A stretch of DNA of 64,000 nt from Tistlia sp040905785 (GCF_040905785.1 NZ_JBBDQW010000078.1:20414-84413); one strand, 5' to 3'. Positions 55,076 through 63,401 are shown, counted from the stretch's first letter. Numbers and translations: made by a program. The notes: a model not told the origin generated them from the letters alone.

Positions 55076-55089
55076 TTGATCCTGGTCAA
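55076..55089. promoter_or_regulatory. FNR/FixK box, ftsH side
   Basis: TTGATCCTGGTCAA is a perfect TTGA-N6-TCAA site centred about 85 bp upstream of the ftsH ATG, in the 284-bp divergent gap between ftsH and the hibernation-factor gene. Confidence 0.75.
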
Positions 55090-55176
55090 ACGAGCTCGGG
55101 ATTTATCGGCAGTCGCGCGCGCTCACCCGGATTCGCATCGTGCCGGGCCTCCGAACGGCTTCGGCAGCGGCCAGCC

Positions 55177-55190
55177 TTGACGCAGGTCAA
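55177..55190. promoter_or_regulatory. FNR/FixK box, hibernation-factor side
   Basis: TTGACGCAGGTCAA is a perfect site followed by GGC, centred about 98 bp before the RaiA/CSD gene. Two boxes in one divergent region, each at the usual distance from one gene, suggest independent activation of both. Confidence 0.75.
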
Positions 55191-55281
55191 GGCGGCGGCC
55201 CGCCGGCCGGCCCTACATGGAGCCAGGCTCGGCGGCGATCGGCGGCATAGTGTGCGCCACGCGCCGAGGGAGGAATCCACG

Positions 55282-55845
55282 ATGCAAACGCTTCTGCAGA
55301 TCGCCTTTCACGGCATGGACCCGTCGCCCGCCGTCGAGGCGCGGATTCGCGAGCGGGTAGCCCGCCTCGAGCGCCTGTTCGACCGGCTTGTCAGTTGCCG
55401 CGTCGTCGTCGAGGCGCCCCATCGCCACGGTCGACAGGGCAAGCTCTATCGGGTGAAGGTGCTGATCGGCGTTCCCGGCCACGATATCGAGGTCGCCCAC
55501 AACAAGCCTCTCGACCATGCGCACGAGGACGTCTACGTCGCCATCCGGGACGCCTTCGACGCCGCCGGACGGCGCCTCGAGGACTACGCGCGCCGGATCC
55601 GCGGCGACGTCAAGACCCACGAGCCGCCGCTGCTTGCCGGCGTCGCGCGGCTGTTCCCCGACCACGGCTTCGCCGTCGACGGCGAGGGCAATGAGATCTA
55701 CTTCCACCGCAACTCGGTCGTCGGCGACTTCGGGCAGCTCGCGCCGGGCGACGAGGTGCGGCTCGTCGTCGCGTACGGCGAAAGCGCCGCCGGGCCACAG
55801 GCGACGACCGTCGATCCGACCGGCCGCCGCCGCGCCGCAAGCTGA
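55282..55845 (+). CDS. Ribosome hibernation factor (HPF/RaiA domain) fused to a cold-shock-like domain
   Basis: 187 residues. Residues 1-105 form the HPF/RaiA fold: LQIAFHGMDPSPAVEARIRERVARLERLFDRLVSCRVVVEAPHRH, then YRVKVLIGVPGHDIEVAHN and DVYVAIRDAFDAAGRRLEDYARR. Residues 120-180 form an OB/cold-shock-like domain: HGFAVDGEGNEIYFHRNSV and LAPGDEVRLVVAYGESAAGPQATTV. It should bind and silence ribosomes; the second domain replaces the usual C-terminal dimerisation domain of long HPF. ATG 55282 with GGGAGGA upstream. Confidence 0.88.
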   Translation: MQTLLQIAFHGMDPSPAVEARIRERVARLERLFDRLVSCRVVVEAPHRHGRQGKLYRVKVLIGVPGHDIEVAHNKPLDHAHEDVYVAIRDAFDAAGRRLEDYARRIRGDVKTHEPPLLAGVARLFPDHGFAVDGEGNEIYFHRNSVVGDFGQLAPGDEVRLVVAYGESAAGPQATTVDPTGRRRAAS

Positions 55846-55862
55846 GCCCACGTCAGAAACGC

Positions 55863-56202
55863 CGCGCCTCGCCCGTACGGCACTCGTCGGGCCGCACAGC
55901 GAAGGCGGACGCCAGGCTGCGGCTTTACGAGGAGATCGAGGCTCTGCACGGCAGGCAGGACAGCCTGCGCAAGCAGCTCGAAGGGTTGCGCAAGGCCGGC
56001 AGTGATGCCTGGGAAGGACCTCAAGGCCGATGCCGAGCACGCCTGGAGCGAGCTCAGCGAGGCCCTGAAGCGGGTGGCCATGCGGCTCGAGGACGGAGCC
56101 GGTCGCGTCGGCCGAGGCTGCACCGAGCGCTTGCTGGCCGCTGCCGCGCGGCCCTCCGCGAGATGCTCCTCGACCTTGCAGGTGTTGTGCGAGACGTCAT
56201 AG
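55863..56202 (+). pseudogene. Frameshifted small coiled-coil stress protein
   Basis: One frame gives ADARLRLYEEIEALHGRQDSLRKQLEGLRKAGSDAWE (to about 56018). The sense then continues in the next frame as DLKADAEHAWSELSEALKRVAMRLEDGAG, ending at TGA/TAG near 56202. One extra base in the GAAGGACCTC stretch (56017-56026) explains the break; the intact family reads AGDDAWEDLKA. No start codon is visible upstream of the first part. The intact family is a short charged coiled-coil protein common near universal stress genes. It could be decay or a sequencing error. Confidence 0.6.
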
Positions 56203-56254
56203 AGCAGAGGCAGCCCCCTATGGTTTATCTTAAGCCGCCTTTGGATCCAGGCTA

Positions 56255-56268
56255 TTGACGCACATCAA
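56255..56268. promoter_or_regulatory. FNR/FixK box before the AMP-ligase/ACP/acyltransferase gene
   Basis: TTGACGCACATCAA is a perfect site followed by GGC, centred about 73 bp before the ATG at 56334. Confidence 0.75.
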
Positions 56269-56333
56269 GGCGCGCCTCCACGCGCGGCAGTCGGCTTTCA
56301 CGCCCATGAACAGCTCGCAAGAGTCGGTCGAGG

Positions 56334-58898
56334 ATGGTCGAGGCAACGACGCTGCAGAGCCTGATCGAGGGCTGGGCCGGGCATGGCGACCGGCCGGCGA
56401 TCGTCGCCCTCCGCCAGCCGGAGCCGGAGATCTGGAGCTATGCACGCCTTGCCGGGACCGCATGCGGCCTGGCCGCCGGCCTGCTGCGGGCGGGGCTGGC
56501 ACCAGCGGAGCCGGTCGCCCTGGTCGGGCCGGCTTCGCCGGAATGGCTCGCCTGCTGCTTCGGCATCGTCGCGGCGGGCGGCGTCGCGGTGCCGCTCGAC
56601 GCGCAGCTGCCCGACGAGGAGCTGGCCGGGCTGCTGCTCGACAGCCGGTGCCGGCGCATCTTCGCGACGCGCGCGCGCGCCGATCGCCTCGGCCAATCGG
56701 ATTCGCTCGCCGGCCTGCGGACGTCTTTGCTGGACGAGAGCGACGGAGCGCAGTCGTGGGCCGCCTTGCTGGACCGGGAACCGGCGCCGCTGCCGGCGGT
56801 CGCCCCCGAGGATCCGGCGCTGCTGCTCTACACCTCCGGTACGACGGGGGTGCCGAAAGGTGTGCCGCTCAGCCACGCCAACCTCCTGGCCAATGTGACG
56901 GCTCTGCGGCAGGAAAGGCTGGTCAATGTGGACGACCGGGTGCTGCTGCCTCTGCCGCTGCACCATGGCTATCCCCTGACCGTCGGCGTACTCGGAACGT
57001 TGGCCAGCGGCAGCGGGCTCCTGCTGCCTGCCGGCACCTCGGGGCCGGCGCTGGCAGAGGCACTGCGCGAAGCGACGGTACTGATCGGCGTGCCGCGGCT
57101 CTACACGGCCCTGCTCGGCGCCTTCGCCGGCCACATGAGTCCTCGGCAACGCCGGCTGCTCGACCTCTGTGTCCGCGCGCAACGGCTCGGCCTGCCGCTC
57201 GGCCGCTGGTTGCTGGCGCCGCTGCGGCACGCCCTCGCCCCGCGCCTGCGCCTGGCGGCGAGCGGCGGGGCCGCGCTGGACGAGACGGTCGAACAGACCC
57301 TGCTCGCCATCGGCTGGCAGGTCCTGACCGGCTACGGCCTGACCGAGACGGCGCCGATGCTGACCTTGAACCTGCCGGGCCGGGCCCGAGCCGGCAGTGC
57401 CGGCCGCCCCCTGCCCGGCGTCAGCCTCAGCATCGCCGATCCCGACGAGACCGGGGTCGGAGAGATCCTGGCGAGGGGCCCGAACGTCTTCCACGGCTAC
57501 TGGCAGAGGCCCGACCTCACCGCGGCCGCCTTCACCGCCGACGGCTGGTTCCGCACCAGGGACCTCGGTCGTCTCGACGCCGAGGGCTACCTCCACATCG
57601 CGAGCCGCACGAGCGAGCGGATCACGCTGCCGAACGGCGAGACGGTGCTACCGGAAGAGATCGAGCGCACCTACCAGGAAAGCGGGATCATCGAGGAGAT
57701 CGCGGTCCTGGAGCAGGCCGGCACGCTGGTCGGGCTGATCGTGCCGAACGAAAGCACGCTGCGCGCCCGCGGGACGGTGCAGGTCGAAAACCAGCTGCGC
57801 GACGAGCTGGAGCGCCTCGGCGGCCGGCTGAGGCCGTTCCAGCGCGTCGCGCGGATCACCCTGACCCGCGAGCACCTGCCGCGCACTCCGATCGGCAAGC
57901 TGCAGCGCTTCCGGCTGCCCTCCTTGTGGCAGCAGGCCGTGGCGCATCGCCAGGCCGCGCAGCCCTACGAGCCGACCGAGGCCGACCGGGAACTGCTTGC
58001 CGAACCGACGGCCGCCGCTTTGTGGAGCTGGCTGCAGACACGCTTTCCCGAGGGCGCGCACGACCTCGATGCCAGCCCGCAGCTCGATCTCGGCATCGAC
58101 TCCCTCGCCTGGGTCGGACTCACGATCGAGATCGAGCAGCGCTTCGGCCGCAGCCTGGACGAAGCGGCGGTCGGCCGCATCTTCACGCTGCGCGACTTGC
58201 TGCGCGAGACGGTCGCGGCGCCGCTGGCTACACAGCCGGCAGCACAGCCGGCCCCAGCAGCGACTCCAGCCGGGCTGCCGCTCGCCGGATGGGCGCTGCA
58301 CCTGCTCGGCCGGACGCTCATGGCCCTGCTCTTCCGCCTTCGGGTCGAGGGTCGTGAGAACCTGCCGGCCGCGGGGCCGCTGCTGCTCGTGCCCAACCAC
58401 GCGAGCTATCTCGATCCACTGGCGCTTGCCGCCGCCCTGCCGCTCCGCCGGCTGCCCGGAGTCCACTGGGCGGGCTGGGCCGGCCTGCTGTTCGCCTCAG
58501 GCTCGATGCGCCTGGTCAGCCACGCCTGCAACGTCTTCGCCCTCGATCCCAGGCGCGGCGGCCTGGCCGGCATCGCCGTGGCCGAGGCGCTGCTACGCCA
58601 AGGACGGAGCGTGGTCTGGTTCCCCGAGGGTCGGCGCTCGCCGGACGGCAGGCTGCAGCCCTTCACGCCCGGCATCGGCCTGCTGATCGCCCGGACCGGG
58701 GCGACCGCGATCCCGGTGCGCATCCGAGGCAGCTTCCAGGCTTGGCCACGCAGCCGCCGGCTGCCCCGGCCCCACCCCATCGGCGTCGTCTTCGGCCGCC
58801 CGCTCGCCGGTTGCGAGCTGGTGGCCTCCGGCGCGGGCGACGAGAGCCACCGGAAGATCACCGAACGCCTGCGCGAGGCCGTGGAAGCGCTCGAGTGA
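56334..58898 (+). CDS. Trifunctional AMP-ligase / acyl carrier / 1-acylglycerol-phosphate-type acyltransferase
   Basis: 854 residues in three modules. (1) AMP-dependent acyl ligase, about 1-540: LLLYTSGTTGVPKGVPLSHANL, LTGYGLTETAPMLTLN, and C-terminal TPIGKLQRFRLP. (2) Carrier domain, about 555-620: LDLGIDSLAWVGL with phosphopantetheine Ser590. (3) PlsC acyltransferase, about 640-854: PNHASYLDPLAL (His689, Asp694) and WFPEGRRSPDG. A fatty acid could be activated, loaded on the built-in carrier and moved to a lysolipid. E. coli Aas has the opposite order (acyltransferase first) and no carrier. ATG 56334 has a weak GAGG adjacent. Confidence 0.9.
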   Translation: MVEATTLQSLIEGWAGHGDRPAIVALRQPEPEIWSYARLAGTACGLAAGLLRAGLAPAEPVALVGPASPEWLACCFGIVAAGGVAVPLDAQLPDEELAGLLLDSRCRRIFATRARADRLGQSDSLAGLRTSLLDESDGAQSWAALLDREPAPLPAVAPEDPALLLYTSGTTGVPKGVPLSHANLLANVTALRQERLVNVDDRVLLPLPLHHGYPLTVGVLGTLASGSGLLLPAGTSGPALAEALREATVLIGVPRLYTALLGAFAGHMSPRQRRLLDLCVRAQRLGLPLGRWLLAPLRHALAPRLRLAASGGAALDETVEQTLLAIGWQVLTGYGLTETAPMLTLNLPGRARAGSAGRPLPGVSLSIADPDETGVGEILARGPNVFHGYWQRPDLTAAAFTADGWFRTRDLGRLDAEGYLHIASRTSERITLPNGETVLPEEIERTYQESGIIEEIAVLEQAGTLVGLIVPNESTLRARGTVQVENQLRDELERLGGRLRPFQRVARITLTREHLPRTPIGKLQRFRLPSLWQQAVAHRQAAQPYEPTEADRELLAEPTAAALWSWLQTRFPEGAHDLDASPQLDLGIDSLAWVGLTIEIEQRFGRSLDEAAVGRIFTLRDLLRETVAAPLATQPAAQPAPAATPAGLPLAGWALHLLGRTLMALLFRLRVEGRENLPAAGPLLLVPNHASYLDPLALAAALPLRRLPGVHWAGWAGLLFASGSMRLVSHACNVFALDPRRGGLAGIAVAEALLRQGRSVVWFPEGRRSPDGRLQPFTPGIGLLIARTGATAIPVRIRGSFQAWPRSRRLPRPHPIGVVFGRPLAGCELVASGAGDESHRKITERLREAVEALE

Positions 58899-58902
58899 CC
58901 GC

Positions 58903-59185
58903 TCAGAGCCGCCCCATCTCGTAGTCCTCGCCAGGGCAGGCCGAGCGCGGCGAAGCTCCCTCGAGCAGGTCACCCAGCTACGGCATGCCGACTAGGTAGT
59001 CGGGGAAGTTCTCGCCCCGGACCTCGGCGGCCACGCTGCGCGCCTCGTTCCACCCTTCACCGGAATAGTCGCCGCGGCCGATCCAGGCCAGCGCCACCAG
59101 AATCAGCATCTCGTCCTCGTACAGCGCCTCGATCGCGCCCGTCAGCTCCTAGTAGCTGGGGTCGAGGCACCGAAGGTGATCGAAG
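58903..59185 (-). pseudogene. DUF3775 family gene with internal stop codons
   Basis: Reading leftwards in one frame: LDPSY-stop-ELTGAIEALYEDEMLILVALAWIGRGDYSGEGWNEARSVAAE, then NFPDYLVGMP-stop-LGDLLEGASP to a final TGA at 58903-58905. The V-A-L-A-W-I-G-R-G-D-Y block and the following Y-L-x-G-x-P-x-L-G-D are the DUF3775 signature. TAG codons at 59149-59151 and 58978-58980 interrupt it in the same frame (57 codons apart). The 5' end is not recognisable, so the left boundary given is approximate. Small proteins of this family are common in stress and photosynthesis-linked clusters. Confidence 0.65.
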
Positions 59186-59312
59186 CCGAGCCGGTCGACG
59201 GTGATGAGAGCACGCCGACAGCCCGGCGCAGGCCCGTGGAAGGCGTCCCGCGCGACGACAAGGCGCCGCCGGCCGGCCTTCGAGGAAGAGGCGGCCGCCT
59301 CCACCCTGCCGG

Positions 59313-59741
59313 TCATGCCGGCCAGAGGCCACGCAACGGCTCCGGCAGCGTCGCCTTCACCTTTGCGATCTCCCCGGCGTCGAGCTCCTGCGTCAGCAGG
59401 TCGAACACTGCCTGGGTCGTCGTCAAGGCGTCGCGCGGGAAGGTCGGCGGCAACTGGGCCGCGACGCGGTCGGCAAAGTCCTGCACCTGCCGATAGGCGG
59501 CCGGAGTGCCGGCCGGATGCCAGCCCTCGTAGTAGATGCCGCGGACCAGGGTCGGCAGCTGCGCGGCGAGGTGCGCGGCCTGCTCCACCGTCAGCCGATC
59601 GCGCAGCGCGTGCAGGACGGCGCGCAGCGCGCTGTATGCATGGTGGCGATCGCGGAAATGGTGCTCCTCCACGAGCTTCTTAAGCCAAAGGTTCGTCTGC
59701 TGGACCGCATGCTCCAGCACGGGCAGCTGCAACTCGGTCAT
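59313..59741 (-). CDS. DUF2267 family protein
   Basis: 142 residues. FRDRHHAYSALRAVLHALRDRLTVEQAAHLAAQLPTLVRGIYYEGWHPAGTP is the DUF2267 core, two similar helical repeats (second: FADRVAAQLPPTFPRDALTTTQAVFDLLTQELDAGEIAKVKATLPEPL). Function unknown; members occur with stress and photosynthesis genes and may be regulatory. The ATG at 59739-59741 with GGAGGTGG upstream is preferred over the frame to 59777. An FNR box is centred 76 bp upstream. Confidence 0.85.
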   Translation of the reverse strand: MTELQLPVLEHAVQQTNLWLKKLVEEHHFRDRHHAYSALRAVLHALRDRLTVEQAAHLAAQLPTLVRGIYYEGWHPAGTPAAYRQVQDFADRVAAQLPPTFPRDALTTTQAVFDLLTQELDAGEIAKVKATLPEPLRGLWPA

Positions 59742-59810
59742 GGCCACCTCCGATCGTTGCGCGGTGACATGGGACAATTATTATTGGTGCACGAAAGCCG
59801 CCCCTCGGAC

Positions 59811-59824
59811 TTGACGAGGATCAA
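59811..59824. promoter_or_regulatory. FNR/FixK box before the DUF2267 gene
   Basis: TTGACGAGGATCAA is a perfect TTGA-N6-TCAA site, centred about 76 bp before the DUF2267 start. GGGACAATTATTATTGG just downstream (towards the gene) is the AT-rich patch where a -10 element would be expected. Confidence 0.75.
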
Positions 59825-59958
59825 CCAGCCTCAAAGAAACACTTTCTCGCTGCGCGCCCGGCCGAGCGGGCCGGATCATCTGCGGCTGCGCCGGAGGAAC
59901 AGCGCCAAGTGCCGCAGCCCGCCGCCCGGCTCGCTCGAGGGCTCCCGTGCGGGCGGTA

Positions 59959-60180
59959 TCAGGTCGAGGAGCCTCCCTCCTCGACCGCGCAGCGGTCCGC
60001 ATGCAGCCTCCAGTCCGACAGCTCCTTCAGGCGACAGAACTCCGCCTGTGCCCGTTCGAGAGCGGTCTGCTCGTCGACCGCGGTCACCTCGAGCACACGC
60101 TCCTCGATCTCCTTGTCATGACCGTAATCGGTCGTGATCGTCTTGTAGAAGGTCACGACGTAGCGCCTCTCGGTAGCCAT
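59959..60180 (-). CDS. Hypothetical protein (73 aa)
   Basis: MATERRYVVTFYKTITTDYG begins a beta-strand/charged helix protein: YVVTFYKTITTDYGHDKEIEERVLEVTAVDEQTALERAQAEFCRLKELSDW. I do not recognise a family. The ATG at 60178-60180 has GGAGGAGAG upstream, so translation is likely. It lies 50 bp downstream of glgX on the same strand, with which it may be co-transcribed, and ends 134 bp from the DUF2267 promoter region. Confidence 0.6.
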   Translation of the reverse strand: MATERRYVVTFYKTITTDYGHDKEIEERVLEVTAVDEQTALERAQAEFCRLKELSDWRLHADRCAVEEGGSST

Positions 60181-60230
60181 GGCTCTCCTCCTCTGCTTCG
60201 GAACGCCTGACCGACATGCCTGTCCGGTAC

Positions 60231-62312
60231 CTATTGGGTCCGCATCGCCGGAGGGCCCAGGAGGACCACGAGCGAGCGGGCCGCGACGGGACGCTCCGGC
60301 TCGGCGAGCGGCGGCTCACGCCCCGGCTCGGCGATGTCGAACGGCGCCGGCCCCGCAGTATCGATGGCGACCCGCCAAGCCGTGTCGGGCGCCTGGATCC
60401 GGAAAAGAAGGTCGCGCGCGCTGCCGTTGATCATCACGTAGAGATCGCAATCGCCCTGCTCGGCGCCGCGCAGGCGATAGGCCAGCTCCTGCGATCGTGG
60501 ATCGGCTGGGCCCGTCGGGCCGAACCAGGTAACGTCGTCGCGCCAGAAGCGGCTGCGGGCGATGCTGGGGTGCGCCCTGCGGAAGGCGATCATCGCCCGG
60601 GTGAAGCGGAAGGCCTCGCGATTGGCCTCCAGTCGATCCCAGTCCAGCCAGGTCGTCTCATTGTCCTGGTTGTAGGGATTGTTGTTGCCGCCCTGGGTCT
60701 GCAGGAACTCGTCGCCGGCGACCAGCATCGGCGTGCCATTGGCGAGCATCAGCAGGGCGATGAGGTTCTTGGCCTGGCGGCGGCGCAGCGCCAGCACCTC
60801 GCGCCGCGCCCCCTCGTCGCCCTCCCAGCCATGGTTCCAGGAGCAGTTCGCATCGCTGCCGTCGCGATTGCCGTGACCGTTCGCCTCGTTGTGCTTGCGG
60901 TCGTAGGCGAGCAGGTCCCAGAGACAGAAGCCGTCGTGGGAGGTGACGAAGTTCACGCTCTGAAAGGCATGGAAGGCATCCTCCAGCGTGTCGGGGAAGA
61001 GGTCGGAGCTGCCGTAGAGCCGCGCCATGAGCTGGCCGGCCTGCGCGGGGCCGCCCCTCGCGAAGCTGCGCACCTGGTCGCGGAACTTACCGTTCCATTG
61101 CAGCCAGCTGATGCCGGGGAAGGTTCGCCCGAGCTGATAGCTCGACAGGTCCCAGGCCTCGGCGATCAGGCGGCGGTTCGAGAGCAAGGGATCCGACTGG
61201 ATCGCGGCGATGATCGGCGGATCCTCCAGGTTTATCGAGCCGTCCGCCCGGCGCGTGAAGAGCGAGGCGAGATCGAAGCGGAAGCCGTCGACGCCCATCT
61301 CGCCCGCCCAGTAGCGCAGGCTGTCCAGGATCAGGGCGGCGACGTAGCGGTTCGCCGTATGCACGACGTTGCCTGTGCCGCTGTCGTTGCGGTAGCGGGC
61401 GTGATCCTCCTCCAGCAGATAGTAGGTCGTGTTGTCGATACCGCGCAGGCTGTAGGTCGGCCCGCGCGCGTCGCCCTCGGCGGTATGGTTGTAGACGACG
61501 TCCAGGATGACCTCGATGCCGGCCTCGTGCAGGGCCTGCACCATCGCCTTGAACTCGGCGAGCTGCTCGCCGCACTCGCAACGACAGCCGTAGGCGCCGT
61601 GCAGGGCGAAGAAGCTGAGCGGCATGTAACCCCAGTAATTGCCCTCCTGGGGATCGAACTGGAAGACCGGCAGCAACTCGACGATCGTGACGCCGAGCTC
61701 CTTCAGGTAGGGGATCTTCTCGACCAGCCCTGCGAAGGTGCCGCGCCGCTCCGGCGCCACGCCAGAGTTCGCCCGCTGCGTGAAGCCCCGCACATGCAGC
61801 TCGTAGATGACCGCCTCGTGGCCGTGCCTGAGCCGCGGAGCCGGATCGCCGTCGGGCGGAGCCGGCTCCGGCCGCAGGACGCCCAGTGGCGCCTGGCCGG
61901 GGTTGGCGCCGGGATGCCTCGCCGCCGAGCGGCTGAAGCCGGGCGGGAAATGCACCGCGCGCGCATAGGGATCGAGCAGTATCTTGTCCGGATCGAAACG
62001 GTGCCCCTCCGCAGGGTCGCGTGGTCCGTCGATCCGGTAGCCATAGTAGCGGGCCCGCTCGGCGAGCATCGCCGGAATCCGGCAGTGCCAGATGCGCCCC
62101 GACTTGTTGTGGCTCCAGTGCAGCTCCTTGACGTGAAGCGGGGTCGTGCAGTCGTCGGCGGCGTAGAGCAGGAGACGCACGCCCGTCGCGTGCTTGGAGT
62201 AGAGCGCGAAGTTGAACTGGCCGTCGTCGGGGCAGAACGACACGCCGAGCGGCGATGGCGCGCCCTCTCGCGCCTCCCATTTCGCGCTCCCGCTGCCGAT
62301 TGTGCCTTGCAA
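60231..62312 (-). CDS. glgX: Glycogen debranching enzyme (GlgX-like, GH13 isoamylase family)
   Basis: 693 residues. An N-terminal carbohydrate-binding domain (LGVSFCPDDGQFNFALYSKHA...VRLLLYAADD) precedes the GH13 barrel: VILDVVYNHTAEG, MGVDGFRFDLASLF with the nucleophile Asp, RLIAEAWD with the acid/base Glu, and FVTSHDGFCLWDLLAYDRKHNEANG. It removes alpha-1,6 branches from glycogen. The start is set at TTG 62312 because AGGAGG lies 6 bases before it, and no ATG lies nearby. The open frame to 62393 has no support. No other glycogen gene is in the window. The FNR box at 62485 is about 180 bp upstream. Confidence 0.9.
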   Translation of the reverse strand: MQGTIGSGSAKWEAREGAPSPLGVSFCPDDGQFNFALYSKHATGVRLLLYAADDCTTPLHVKELHWSHNKSGRIWHCRIPAMLAERARYYGYRIDGPRDPAEGHRFDPDKILLDPYARAVHFPPGFSRSAARHPGANPGQAPLGVLRPEPAPPDGDPAPRLRHGHEAVIYELHVRGFTQRANSGVAPERRGTFAGLVEKIPYLKELGVTIVELLPVFQFDPQEGNYWGYMPLSFFALHGAYGCRCECGEQLAEFKAMVQALHEAGIEVILDVVYNHTAEGDARGPTYSLRGIDNTTYYLLEEDHARYRNDSGTGNVVHTANRYVAALILDSLRYWAGEMGVDGFRFDLASLFTRRADGSINLEDPPIIAAIQSDPLLSNRRLIAEAWDLSSYQLGRTFPGISWLQWNGKFRDQVRSFARGGPAQAGQLMARLYGSSDLFPDTLEDAFHAFQSVNFVTSHDGFCLWDLLAYDRKHNEANGHGNRDGSDANCSWNHGWEGDEGARREVLALRRRQAKNLIALLMLANGTPMLVAGDEFLQTQGGNNNPYNQDNETTWLDWDRLEANREAFRFTRAMIAFRRAHPSIARSRFWRDDVTWFGPTGPADPRSQELAYRLRGAEQGDCDLYVMINGSARDLLFRIQAPDTAWRVAIDTAGPAPFDIAEPGREPPLAEPERPVAARSLVVLLGPPAMRTQ

Positions 62313-62484
62313 GCTCCGCCTCCTGCCAGGTCGTCTCCCGCCAGGCCAGGGACACCCGGCCGACCGGGCGTGCGAGGATGGGGTCCTGCCCACGGCCCAT
62401 CGCGCCGGCCTTGGCCGGACGCAGCACGGACCTGGCCGTCTCGGCGATTGCTATTGATGATATCCGTTGGTCGCGCTGCTGAAG

Positions 62485-62498
62485 TTGATGCAGGTCAA
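62485..62498. promoter_or_regulatory. FNR/FixK box between glgX and the glycine-zipper gene
   Basis: TTGATGCAGGTCAA is a perfect site followed by GGC, centred about 70 bp before the ATG at 62562 and 180 bp before the glgX start, so it is best placed for the rightward gene. Confidence 0.75.
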
Positions 62499-62561
62499 GG
62501 CGTTCCACGTCGTGGCAGGGCAATGAAACCAAAGCAGCCGCGCGCAGAGGGAAGACGGGCC

Positions 62562-63161
62562 ATGGACATCGAGCAGACCGGCGGAGACGTCCGCGAGGCG
62601 GTCGGCATCTTTAGCGATGCGGACACCTTCGAGGAGGCAATAGACGATCTCCTGAGCTCGGGTTTCGATCGGGCCGAGCTGAGTCTGCTTGCGAGCGAAC
62701 GGGCGGTGGAAGAGAAGCTCGGCCACCGCTACGAGAGGGTCGCGGAGGCGGAAGACGACGCCGCGATCCCCCGGACCTTCTATGTCTCCCCGGAGTCGAT
62801 CGGCGATGCCGAGGGTGGCCTCATCGGCGGGCTCCTCTACGTCGGCGCGGTTGCTGCCGCGGGAGCGGTGGTGGCCTCTGGCGGCGCGCTCGCCGCGGTT
62901 CTCGCCGCCGCGACCTTGGCGGGCGGAGCAGGCGGTCTGGTCGGGGCGCTGCTAGCCAGGTGGGTGGACCGCCGCCATGCGCAGTTCCTTCAGGAGCAGC
63001 TCGACCACGGCGGCCTGCTGTTGTGGGTGAACGCAAGGGACGCCGAGCATGAGAAGCGCGCGGTCGATATCCTCTCGAAGCACTCGGGCAGGGACGTCCA
63101 CGTCCACTCGATCCCGAGCGTAGGCTTCGCGAGTGCATCAGCCGCGGGGAAGCAAGCTTGA
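62562..63161 (+). CDS. Glycine-zipper membrane stress protein (hypothetical)
   Basis: 199 residues. The N-terminal VGIFSDADTFEEAIDDLLSSGFDRAELSLLAS resembles the general-stress (YflT-like) domain. A central glycine-zipper membrane region (GGLIGGLLYVGAVAAAGAVVASGGALAAVLAAATLAGGAGGLVGALLARW, about 85-135) follows, and a soluble end with GGLLLWVNARDAEHEKRAVDILSKHSGRDVHVH. Function unknown; the layout suggests a membrane-bound stress sensor or protectant. ATG 62562 has AGAGGGAAG upstream. A terminator-like hairpin follows 60 bp after the stop. It is the last intact gene of the island. Confidence 0.78.
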   Translation: MDIEQTGGDVREAVGIFSDADTFEEAIDDLLSSGFDRAELSLLASERAVEEKLGHRYERVAEAEDDAAIPRTFYVSPESIGDAEGGLIGGLLYVGAVAAAGAVVASGGALAAVLAAATLAGGAGGLVGALLARWVDRRHAQFLQEQLDHGGLLLWVNARDAEHEKRAVDILSKHSGRDVHVHSIPSVGFASASAAGKQA

Positions 63162-63222
63162 TGGCCGTACCGCCGTAAGGCTTCCGCTTGCTCCGAGTTT
63201 CGCAGCCGCCGCAGACAGCAGA

Positions 63223-63256
63223 AAGGCCCTGAACCCGGGTTGGGTTTCAGGGCCTT
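63223..63256 (+). terminator. Terminator-like hairpin at the end of the island
   Basis: AAGGCCCTGAACCC and its partner GGGTTTCAGGGCCTT form a long stem with a GGGTT loop and one bulged T, 62 bp after the glycine-zipper gene. The trailing sequence (ATGTTTGG) has only a short T-run. Confidence 0.65.
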
Positions 63257-63281
63257 ATGTTTGGTTGCGTCGGCTCGCAAC

Positions 63282-63401
63282 CTCCGAGAGGTGACCTGCA
63301 GGCTCAAGGATTGGCGCCGCGTCGCCACCCGATGCGACCGCCTCGCCACCAACTACGAGGCAGTCGTCATCATCGCCGCTATCGTCTGCTATTGGATATG
63401 A
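63282..63401 (+). mobile_element. Remnant of an IS5-family transposase (C-terminal end only)
   Basis: The frame reads CRLKDWRRVATRCDRLATNY, then EAVVIIAAIVCYWI and TGA (63399-63401). This matches the C-terminus of IS5-family DDE transposases (RLKDWRRIATRYDKLARNF...LAAIV-WWL). Only about 35-40 residues remain; the DDE core, start codon and inverted repeats are not present on the left. Confidence 0.75.

Noticed and set aside
56030..56258. Third frame segment reading ALREMLLDLAGVVRDVIEQ before the FNR box
   Set aside because: It looks protein-like but matches no family I recognise and overlaps the frameshifted coiled-coil gene; it may be part of the same decayed gene, so no separate feature is called.
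60216..62561. Rightward frame of more than 700 codons upstream of the glycine-zipper gene
   Set aside because: It is the antisense of glgX; the real gene starts at ATG 62562 with its own ribosome-binding site and FNR box.
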